Below, in pieces: positions 1 to 7,800 of a stretch of DNA of 32,435 nt. The position numbers and the translations under genes are program-made. The stretch comes from Actinomycetes bacterium (lineage in GTDB: Bacteria; Actinomycetota; Acidimicrobiia; Acidimicrobiales; Ilumatobacteraceae), in the NCBI GenBank assembly GCA_025359865.1, contig JANYDH010000171.1, positions 1-32,435 of the forward strand. Reading direction: 5' to 3'. The notes under the pieces were generated by a model. That model had not been told where the DNA came from, searched no databases, and saw nothing but the letters and a program-made list of their open reading frames with translations. The first letter of the stretch is position 1; each line of letters begins with the position of its first letter.

Positions 1-53
1 CCCCCAAACCCCCCCACCAAAGCTCAAATTTGGGTGAGGCAGAACCGCAACAG

Positions 54-83
54 TTGACAGTACGTGTGACAATACCGTAGGTT
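54..83 (+). promoter_or_regulatory. putative promoter of the sulfatase gene
   Basis: A consensus -35 TTGACA lies at 54-59. After an 18-bp spacer comes a TAGGTT box (TANNNT) at 78-83. Transcription would begin near position 90, leaving a leader of about 58 nt that contains a GGGGGA ribosome-binding site before the ATG at 148. The assignment rests on motif match and spacing alone. Confidence 0.45.
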
Positions 84-147
84 GCTGGATTGGAGCAGGG
101 GCTGCAACGAATCGGTCGCGGGCCGGAAGAGCGAATGGGGGATTGAG

Positions 148-2418
148 ATGTCGAGACCATCACGGTTCGAGGGCACGATCGGACGCACCATCGCTGAGTC
201 GGAACCGTGGTTCGACGAGGCGCCACACCCCGGTGACGACGCTCCGAACGTGGTCATCGTGTTGCTCGATGACACCGGCTTCGCCCAGTTCGGGTGCTAC
301 GGCTCCGGCTCCGATATTGACACCCGGCACATCGATGCCTTGGCAGCGGGTGGCCTGCAGTTCACCAACTTCCATGTGACACCGCTGTGTTCGCCGACGC
401 GCGCGTCGCTGCTCACCGGTCGATCGCAGCATGCGGTCGGCATGCGCGGCGTGTCGAACTTCCGGACCGGCTTCCCGAACATGCTCGGCCACATCTCGGT
501 CCACGCGTCGACCATCGCCGAAGTACTTCGAGACGACGGGTACACCACGTTCTGTGTGGGCAAGTGGCACCTCGCTCCGATGGAGCAGTGTTCGGCCGCC
601 GGCCCCTTCGACCAGTGGCCGCTCGGCCGCGGCTTCGACCGGTTCTACGGCTTCTTGGATGGCGAGACCGATCAGTTCCATCCCGAACTCGTCTGCGACA
701 ACCACCCCATCGAAGCGCCCGGCTTGCCCGAGGATGGGTATCACCTGTCAGAGGACCTAGTCGACCAGGCCCTGCGGATGATCTCCGACGCGAAAGGTGT
801 GCGCCCCGACCGGCCGTTCTTCACGTACCTGGCGTTTGGCGCCACTCACGCCCCGCACCAGGCGCCGGCCGAGTACATGGCGAAGTATCGGGGAAGCTTC
901 GATGAAGGCTGGGATGTCATCCGCCAACGGTGGTACGATCGTCAACTCGCCACCGGTGTACTACCGGCGGGAACACAGCTCGCGCCTCGAAACCCTGGAG
1001 TCGATGCCTGGGATGATCTCCCCGAGAACCAGCAGCGGCTGGCGTGTCGTCTACAGGAGGCGTTCGCCGCATTTCTCGACCACACCGACGACCAGATCGG
1101 GCGTCTAGTCGATGGACTACGCACGCTCGGACAGCTCGACAACACGATCCTGATCGTGCATGCCGACAACGGAGCGTCGCAAGAAGGCGGCCCGTTCGGT
1201 GTCATGCACGAGATGAAGTTCTTCAACGGCATTCTCGAACTGCCCGACGAGGCGATCGCCAGGGTGGACGACATCGGCGGCCCACACAGCCACACCAACT
1301 ATCCATGGGGCTGGGCCCAATGCGGTAACACGCCATTCAAGTGGTACAAACAGAACACCCATGAGGGCGGGGTCCACGTCCCGATGGTCCTCCACTGGCC
1401 TCGCCGGATCTCGGGCGTCGAGCGCGGTTCGAAGCGTGATCAGTTCGTCAACGTGTCCGATATCGCCCCGACCGTCTATGACGTGCTCGGCATCACCCCT
1501 CCGGCTGTGTACCGCGGCATTGCTCAACTTCCGGTGACCGGTCATTCGTTCGCCCACGTGCTCGACAGCCCAGATGCACCGTCGGCCAACGCCCTCCAGT
1601 ACTTCGAAAATGGGGGCAGCCGCGCATTGGTCGCGGGGGACTGGAAGGCCGTCTGCAAACACAACCCCGGAGCCGACTTCGACACAGAGCCGTGGGAGCT
1701 GTACCACATTGCTTTCGACCGGTCCGAGTGCCACGACCTTGCCGCTGAGCAGCCACACAAGCTCGCCGAACTCATCGCGTTGTGGTGGGTCGAAGCGGAC
1801 CGTCACGGTGTGTTGCCGCTCGACGATCGGGGCCTCGAACTGTTCGGCGTCCGCTTTCGCGACAAGTCGCCGCACCCGGAAAGCAAGCGTTACGTCTATC
1901 GGCCGCCGATGTCGCCGATGCCCGGCCAGGCCACCGCCCCGATTGCCGGGCGAAGCTTCGATCTGATAGCCCGTATCGACCGTACAGCCGATGACGAAGG
2001 TGTGCTGTTCGCCACCGGTACTGAGAACTCTGGTATCGCAGTATTCGTGCAGAACAACCGTCTGGTGCTCGACTACAACGCGTTCGACGACCACTCGGTG
2101 ATCGAGAGCGACGTCGAGGTACCGGTAGGCGCATCGGTGCTGACGGTTCGGTTGCGACGTGGTAGCGGTCGGTCCGGTTCTGCTGAACTCGACATCGACG
2201 GAGTGGCGGCAGGACACGTCGATCTTGCGCTGTTCATGCGGATGATCTCATCGGTCGGCGCCAGCGTCGGCTACAACCATGGATCTGCGGTGTCCACACG
2301 GTACGCGGCCCCGTTCGCCTTCACGGGCAAGCTCCACGAGGTCGTGATCGAGTTGGTCGGAAGGCCCACTGCTAGCGCTGCCGAGGCCGCAGCCCGCGCC
2401 GAGATGTCGCGACAGTAG
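148..2418 (+). CDS. type I sulfatase (arylsulfatase family), 756 aa
   Basis: This is a formylglycine-dependent sulfatase that hydrolyses sulfate esters. The signature CSPTR is present with Cys81 as the residue converted to formylglycine, followed by ASLLTGR. Metal and substrate motifs are visible: VVIVLLDDTGF near residue 35, GKWHL, and HADNGASQEGG with the Asp-Asn calcium ligands. The catalytic domain covers roughly residues 30-550. The C-terminal ~200 residues look beta-rich, as in large sulfatases of the AtsA/AslA type. No signal peptide is seen, so a cytoplasmic location is likely. The start at 148 is chosen because GGGGGA lies 5 nt upstream; an in-frame ATG at 82 has no ribosome site and sits inside the presumed promoter. 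No anaerobic or FGE-type maturase gene is nearby. The natural substrate cannot be read from sequence. Confidence 0.93.
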   Translation: MSRPSRFEGTIGRTIAESEPWFDEAPHPGDDAPNVVIVLLDDTGFAQFGCYGSGSDIDTRHIDALAAGGLQFTNFHVTPLCSPTRASLLTGRSQHAVGMRGVSNFRTGFPNMLGHISVHASTIAEVLRDDGYTTFCVGKWHLAPMEQCSAAGPFDQWPLGRGFDRFYGFLDGETDQFHPELVCDNHPIEAPGLPEDGYHLSEDLVDQALRMISDAKGVRPDRPFFTYLAFGATHAPHQAPAEYMAKYRGSFDEGWDVIRQRWYDRQLATGVLPAGTQLAPRNPGVDAWDDLPENQQRLACRLQEAFAAFLDHTDDQIGRLVDGLRTLGQLDNTILIVHADNGASQEGGPFGVMHEMKFFNGILELPDEAIARVDDIGGPHSHTNYPWGWAQCGNTPFKWYKQNTHEGGVHVPMVLHWPRRISGVERGSKRDQFVNVSDIAPTVYDVLGITPPAVYRGIAQLPVTGHSFAHVLDSPDAPSANALQYFENGGSRALVAGDWKAVCKHNPGADFDTEPWELYHIAFDRSECHDLAAEQPHKLAELIALWWVEADRHGVLPLDDRGLELFGVRFRDKSPHPESKRYVYRPPMSPMPGQATAPIAGRSFDLIARIDRTADDEGVLFATGTENSGIAVFVQNNRLVLDYNAFDDHSVIESDVEVPVGASVLTVRLRRGSGRSGSAELDIDGVAAGHVDLALFMRMISSVGASVGYNHGSAVSTRYAAPFAFTGKLHEVVIELVGRPTASAAEAAARAEMSRQ

Positions 2419-2462
2419 CCAGATCCGATCAACCGCCCGCCGTATCAACCGCCCTACCTGCA

Positions 2463-2530
2463 CCCCCACCGCACCAGCATCCCCACCGAACCAGCGCCCC
2501 CACCGCACCAGCATCCCCACCGAATCAGCA
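2463..2530. repeat. 34-bp tandem direct repeat, two copies
   Basis: Two adjacent 34-bp units (2463-2496 and 2497-2530) share the core CCCCCACCGCACCAGCAT followed by CCCCACCGA. Each unit is itself two diverged 16-18 bp halves. The block fills most of the gap between the sulfatase stop and the ribosome-binding site of the next gene. Apart from this C-rich repeat, the 2419-2558 interval shows no hairpin or promoter that I could identify. Confidence 0.75.
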
Positions 2531-2558
2531 CCCTCGAATCCGAGAACAAGGAACAACG

Positions 2559-3407
2559 ATGAGCGACACCAGAAGCCCCCGTTATGGCACGATCGACACC
2601 GCATACGCGATGCGTCTGGCGACCACTCCAGCCGACCAAGACGGTCCGGTGTGGATGGTCAACTTGATGAAGTACCGCCCGCGGGCTGACTACTCCGACG
2701 GCCGCGAAACCGGGGTCACAGGCCGCGAAGCAGACGATCTCTACGCGCCGTACGAATCCTTGGCCGCCATCGGCGCCGAGATCGTGTTCGTCGGCGAGGT
2801 CGAGCAGCAACTAGCCGGTGTTTCCCCTGTGTGGGATCGCATCGGTGTCGTGAAGTATCCCACCCGCCGCGCGTTTATCGAGATGCAGTCGCGAAAGGAC
2901 TTCCAGGACAAGCACGTCCACAAAGACGCTGGTATGGAGGCCACCATCGTGATGGTATGCCATCCGGTCCCGTCGCCGACCATGCCGGAGGGTCTCATTG
3001 AGGTCGATTGGAGCGATGTAGCCCATCCGCCCACCGCAGACGATGGCTCGGTCGTGGTGTTGCACGTCATCCGGTTTGCTGAGGCTTCTCCGGCCGATGT
3101 CACTCCTGCCGATGTCACTCCGGCGGAGATGGAGGCCTACCAGGTCGCCGCCGCTGCAACCGCGGTGCCCTATGGTGTTCGTATCGGCGCATGGTTGGCC
3201 GCCGAGGGCACCATCGTCGGTGACGGGCGCACCTGGGATCAGGTTCGGTTCAACGTGTTCCCCAGTAGGGCTGCGTTCATGGCGGTGGCCATGGACCCTG
3301 CCCGGCTCGAGGCACAGAAGAACTTCCGCGAGGTGGCGATCGCCGACACGTACACGATGATCGTGCGCCCGGTGATCGACCGCTTGGCCCAATCGTTCCC
3401 GGCCTGA
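2559..3407 (+). CDS. tandem DUF1330 (dimeric alpha-beta barrel) protein, 282 aa
   Basis: The N-terminal half (about 25-135) is a DUF1330-type unit: VWMVNLMKYRPRA, then GAEIVFVGEVEQQL, then WDRIGVVKYPTRRAF, then MQSRKDFQDKHVHKDAGM. The C-terminal half (about 160-275) repeats the layout in diverged form (VVLHVIRFAE, then TWDQVRFNVFPSRAAFMAV, then FREVAIADTYTMIV). Single-domain members are about 95 residues, so this is a two-domain fusion that would form an internal pseudo-dimer. No enzymatic function is established for the family; related ferredoxin-like folds include monooxygenases and dehalogenases. AAGGA six nt upstream of the ATG supports the start. A short APADVTPADVTP direct repeat lies in the linker. 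Co-transcription with the sulfatase 140 bp upstream is possible. Confidence 0.85.
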   Translation: MSDTRSPRYGTIDTAYAMRLATTPADQDGPVWMVNLMKYRPRADYSDGRETGVTGREADDLYAPYESLAAIGAEIVFVGEVEQQLAGVSPVWDRIGVVKYPTRRAFIEMQSRKDFQDKHVHKDAGMEATIVMVCHPVPSPTMPEGLIEVDWSDVAHPPTADDGSVVVLHVIRFAEASPADVTPADVTPAEMEAYQVAAAATAVPYGVRIGAWLAAEGTIVGDGRTWDQVRFNVFPSRAAFMAVAMDPARLEAQKNFREVAIADTYTMIVRPVIDRLAQSFPA

Positions 3408-3501
3408 TCGCAACGCCACGCCCACCTCCAACTGATCGGCGGGGCCCGTTCTCGTCAGGCCCGACACTGCGTCCTGACCGAATCACTCCGGACCGCCCGG
3501 G

Positions 3502-3507
3502 TAGGGT
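3502..3507 (+). promoter_or_regulatory. -10 box TAGGGT for a leaderless transcript
   Basis: TAGGGT fits TANNNT and ends exactly 6 nt before the ATG at 3514, so transcription would start on the A of the start codon. This selects the second of two adjacent ATG codons (3511 and 3514). The same geometry recurs before several other genes in the window. Confidence 0.55.
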
Positions 3508-3513
3508 CCGATG

Positions 3514-4131
3514 ATGATTCATGCTCGTTCTACCCTCGTTGGACTCTCGGTCGTGATCAGCGTATTGAGCGGTTGTGGCAGTTCGTCGGGTACCCCTGCG
3601 GGCCAGAGCGCCTCTACTGCCCCGACCACCCTGACCACCCCGACCACCCTGACCACCCCGACCACCCCGACCACCCCGACCACAACCGCAGCCGGGGTGC
3701 CTGCGAGCGACACACCTGCGACGTTGCCTGCTCAGCCTGCTCAGCCTGCTCAGCCTGATGGCACCGTGCCGACGCAGGCGGCAGCGATCGTTGGCACGTC
3801 GTGGATACTCGACGCAATGATGACCGTCGGCGGCTTGCAGCCGGTGCCGGCGGGGCACGGCGCCGGGCTCACGATCAGCGCCGATGGCCGGGTTGAAGTG
3901 AACACCGGCTGCAACATCGGCTCTGGGAAGGTGACCTTCACCGGTGAATCCACGATGTCGGTCGGTCCGCTGGCGCTCACGCTCAAGGCATGCGCCGACG
4001 ATGTGAGCGCGATGGAGGCCGGGATGCTGGCGAACCTGGCCGAGACGCTCGACTGGTCGGTTCAAGGCGACGTGCTCATCCTCATTCCGACGACGATCAC
4101 CGACGTTGGTCTCCACTTCACCGCAGCGTGA
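3514..4131 (+). CDS. META-domain lipoprotein (HslJ-like), 205 aa
   Basis: A signal peptide with lipobox LSGC near residues 17-20 predicts lipidation on that Cys and anchoring to the outer face of the membrane. A low-complexity linker follows (about 25-85), with TTP/TTL repeats and three QPA repeats encoded by near-identical 9- and 15-bp units. The C-terminal ~110 residues form a META domain: IVGTSWILDAM, then LTISADGRVEVNTGCNIGSGKVTF, then LALTLKACADDVSAMEA, with the typical NTGCN and Cys-containing TLKAC segments. META proteins are linked to envelope stress and small-molecule tolerance in other bacteria; here the role is inferred. The gene is probably monocistronic, with its own promoter just upstream and a strong hairpin touching the stop codon. 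Confidence 0.88.
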   Translation: MIHARSTLVGLSVVISVLSGCGSSSGTPAGQSASTAPTTLTTPTTLTTPTTPTTPTTTAAGVPASDTPATLPAQPAQPAQPDGTVPTQAAAIVGTSWILDAMMTVGGLQPVPAGHGAGLTISADGRVEVNTGCNIGSGKVTFTGESTMSVGPLALTLKACADDVSAMEAGMLANLAETLDWSVQGDVLILIPTTITDVGLHFTAA

Positions 4132-4175
4132 TCTGGGCACCGCCAGTGGGCTATAGCTCACTGGCGGTGCCCAGA
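4132..4175 (+). terminator. perfect long hairpin after the META gene
   Basis: Arms 4132-4148 and 4159-4175 are perfect 17-bp complements (TCTGGGCACCGCCAGTG and its reverse complement). The 10-nt centre is GGCTATAGCT. The hairpin begins at the base after the TGA. No U-tract follows, which is usual for strong GC-rich terminators in actinobacteria. It could also protect the 3' end of the mRNA. Confidence 0.7.
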
Positions 4176-4296
4176 CCGTGTGCCGAGCGAAAGGTGCCCG
4201 TACCCGGTCGATCGTGACAAAGGTCCGTAGTGCCGGAGCGGTGTCGGTGCGTACGGTGTCCGTGGGAACCGACCAACACCCGACGACCAACACTCG

Positions 4297-4368
<72 letters not shown>

Positions 4369-4387
4369 CAGAAAGCGAGCATTGCAG

Positions 4388-4780
4388 ATGAGCTATCAGC
4401 ACGCGATCGTTTGGCTCGACCATCATGAGGCGCGAATCATCGACTTCAGTGTGGATGACAAGCACGTGGTGACCGTCCAGCAAGAAGGGGGCCAACGAAA
4501 GGTGCACCTCAAGTCCACGGTGATCGGCTCTGGTAAGGCGAAGCAAGACCACCACTATTTTGACGAGATCGTCGAGTCGCTCGGCAACGTACGTGAGATC
4601 CTCATCACCGGTCCTGGATCGGCTAAAACAGAGTTCAGCAAGGACCTGGCCAAACGGCATGCAGACGTAGCCAAGCGGGTGGTGGGTATCGAATCACTCG
4701 ACCACCCGAGCGACGGAGAGCTACTCGCATATGCGAAGAAATCGTTCAAACGCATCGACGCGATGCTCGGCGATCATTGA
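4388..4780 (+). CDS. baeRF/eRF1-domain-like 'translational machinery' protein, 130 aa
   Basis: The protein starts MSYQHAIVWLDHHEARIIDF and continues with QDHHYFDEIVESL, then REILITGPGSAKTEF, then VVGIESLDHPSDGELLAYAKKSFK. This pattern matches small bacterial proteins annotated as translational machinery or host-attachment-like, related to the central domain of eRF1/Pelota (the baeRF superfamily). The GPGSAK segment and the final DHPSDGELLAYA block are the most family-specific parts. A ribosome-rescue or peptidyl-tRNA-linked role is inferred from the fold family, not shown. ATG 4388 is preferred over the in-frame TTG at 4382 because known members begin with MSxxHAVVW-type sequence. The ribosome-binding site is weak (GAAAG about 12 nt upstream). 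The gene stands alone. Confidence 0.7.
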   Translation: MSYQHAIVWLDHHEARIIDFSVDDKHVVTVQQEGGQRKVHLKSTVIGSGKAKQDHHYFDEIVESLGNVREILITGPGSAKTEFSKDLAKRHADVAKRVVGIESLDHPSDGELLAYAKKSFKRIDAMLGDH

Positions 4781-4830
4781 TCGGTAATTCTGTATATCCA
4801 CCCTCACGCCCGAACGGGTCTGTGCCGATC

Positions 4831-4836
4831 TAGCCT
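4831..4836 (+). promoter_or_regulatory. possible -10 box TAGCCT for the large GGDEF/EAL gene
   Basis: TAGCCT (TANNNT) ends 9 nt before the ATG at 4846, and there is no Shine-Dalgarno sequence between them. This suggests a nearly leaderless transcript with about 2-3 nt of leader. The fit is weaker than the exact 6-7 nt cases elsewhere in the window. Confidence 0.35.
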
Positions 4837-4845
4837 TTCAACGTC

Positions 4846-7800
4846 ATGATCACCGACCCTCGCGACCAGTCAGACGACTCCGTCGGTGGACGTTGCGCGA
4901 GCCGTCAGCAGTTGCTCGATGAGATCGAGGCCTGGCAGCAAGTCGGTGGAGAACTCGGCGTGATCCACCTCGATCTCGATCATTTTCATCACGTCAACAC
5001 TCGTTTTGGTCAACACGTCGGCGATGCGGTGCTCCTCGCTGTCGGGGAACGCCTTCGCGAGTGTTCGCCGTCGAACGGCGTGATCGCCTCGGTCGATGGC
5101 GATGCGTTCTTGGCATTCGTCCCCGGCGCGGATGCGGCATCCGTACGCGCTGTCGCCGAGCGACTACTGGGTGTTGTTGCAGCGCCGATGGTGGAAGGCA
5201 CCGACCACATCCAACTCCGTGCTACGGCAGGAATTGCCTGGCGGATGGACTCGTATAGCGGGCTCGATCTGGTCGAACAATCCTTTCTTGCGTGCAGGAG
5301 AGCAAAGTCCACGGCGCCCGGCACCGTCGCCGGGTATGAGTTGGCGCTCGGTGATGAGGCGCAGCGTCGCCAGCGTGTGGCCGAAGACCTGCGTCGCGCG
5401 ATCAGCCACAATGAGCTCCGCTTGTACGTACAGCCGAAGGTCGACCTCCGTGATGGTGCCGTCGTGGGCGTCGAGGCACTCGTGCGGTGGCAGCATCCGG
5501 TCGACGGTCTAATGTTGCCAGGACGGTTCCTGCCCGATGCCGAGGCAGCTGGACTGATGGTGGCGATCGGCGACTGGGTGGTGACCGAGGCGATCGCACT
5601 GGCGATGCGCTGGCGTACCATTCGCAATGGTCAGCCGATGCGGATCTGGGTGAACCTTGCGGCACAGCAACTTGCGAAGGGCGACCGGTTGCATGACCGT
5701 GTGCGCGATGCCATCACCACGGGCCTCATCGCTCCCGAGTCGATCGGATTCGAAGTTACCGAGTCGAGTCTTTTGGAGGATCTGCCCAGCGCTGTTGAGG
5801 CGCTGATGTTGCTACGCGAGCTCGGCATCGAGATTTCACTCGACGATTTCGGGACCGGATACTCGTCGCTGTCGTATCTGCGCCAACTACCGGTTACCGC
5901 CGTCAAGATCGATCAGCAATTTGTTGCCGGCATCGGCGGCTCATTGGCGGACGAGGCCATCATCGAAGCGGTCATCGACCTGGCGCACGCACTGGGGTTA
6001 CGCGTTGTCGCCGAAGGGATCGAGGCAGTCGCTCAGGCCGAGGCACTCATCCGGATGGGTGCCGATCGGGCTCAGGGGTACTACTTCGGACGGCCCGTGC
6101 CACCGGAGGACCTCGAACCACGATTTGGGATTGCGTGGTGCGGGGCCGCCGCCCCGACCGTTGTCGGTGCGCGGGGCGACCGTAGGGCCGATGAGTTGCC
6201 GGGCTTTGGGTCGCCGCGCGCGCGCTTGCTGCTGGCGGCGCTCGATGCTGCGCAGGACTCGATCGTGGTCACCGCTGCCGGGGCGGGCCGAATGCTCGAT
6301 CGTCCGATCGTCTATATCAACTCGGCATTCGCGCGCGACTACCGATATGCACCGGGGGACGTGGTTGGCCAGACGATTGAGTTGTTACTGCCCGAACATC
6401 GTGAGTCAGAACTGGTGGACTGGCTCGACGAACTTCACGCCACCCGACGGGCCGGCACCCGCGAGATGATCAACCGTCGATCCGACGGTTCGTTGTTCCC
6501 GACCGAGATAACGGTCAGCCCGATCTCGGACGAGCGCGGTGTCCATACCCACTGGCTGCAGATCGGCCGAGACCTCACCGCGCGGCGCGCGGCTGAGGGC
6601 GACCGGGCTTTGTTCGAGGGCCTCATCGAGCAGACGAGCGCATTGGTGTTCATTGCCGAGACCGGCGGGCAGTGGGTCTATGCGAATGCGGCCATGCGTA
6701 GGGCGATTGGCCTGCTCCCCGATGCTTCGCTCGACGGTGTGAACACCCGCACGGTGCTGCCACCGAGCGAGTTGACGATGATCGGCGAAGTAGTGATACC
6801 GCACTTGCTGGGCAACGGTAGCTGGCGTGGCGACTGCCGGCTCGTGCATCCGGGAACCGGCGCGGTCATTGAGGTGAGCGTCGATGTACAGATGTTCGAT
6901 GATCCGTTACGACCTGATGTGCAGGTGTTTGCAGGAGTGTGTCGCGACGAGACCGACAGTAATGCCCGAAGGTGCGAAGAGGATCGCAGGCGCGAGCTTG
7001 GTGGATTCGCGGCCGAGATAGCGCGACAGTCGTTGGCAAACGATGCACGTCGAGTACTCGCTGATGCTGGGTCAATTCTCGAATCACTCGGCGTGCTGCT
7101 GCGCGCCGACCTCGCATTTCTCAACCGCATCGACAAGGAGCAGGGCTTGCTCACCTTGCTTGGCGAGTGGACGAGCGACCGCTATACGCAGTCCACCGAT
7201 ATGTCACAGCCGCTGCATCTCGACCGGCTGCCACAGTGGATCGCTCATCTCGCGGACTGCGAGCTCAGCATCAGCTCGCAGACTGGCGTCCACGAATCCT
7301 GGCGCGCCGAGGTATCTGCGGTGTTTGCGGATTCGCCGCTTGGAAGCGATGTGTCGGCTCCGCTGCGGATCGGCGGCGAGTTGCTGGGGGTGCTGGGAGT
7401 GGCAACCCGCGACGCCTCCCACGTCTGGTCGGCTGATGAGCTTGGGTGCATCCAGATGGTCGCCGACACGATTGCAGGGGCACTGGCTCGCGAGCGGGCG
7501 TCGAGCGCATTGCGTCTGAGCGAGGAACGGCAATCGACATTGTTGTTGAGTGTCGCCGATGTGCTTGCGGTGATCGATCCGGAGGGAACGATCCGCTACG
7601 TCAACCCGATCATCGAGTCCAAATTCGGGCATCTGCCGACCGAGGTGAGGGGCCGCAACTTCATCGAACTCGTTCACCCGGATGACCAGTTGTTGGCGGT
7701 GACCAGTTTTTCGTCCACCCTTGCAGGCGAACTCCCGCCTATCACAGAGTTGCGGATGATGTGCGCTGATGGAACCTTCATCTGGTGCGATGTCGATACG

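Noticed and set aside
1117-2217. 366-codon minus-strand open frame inside the sulfatase gene
   Set aside because: It is the antisense shadow of the conserved sulfatase; Arg/His-rich composition and no domain.
2463-2530. Direct repeats that could suggest a CRISPR array
   Set aside because: The two 34-bp units are adjacent with no unique spacers, and no cas gene is present.
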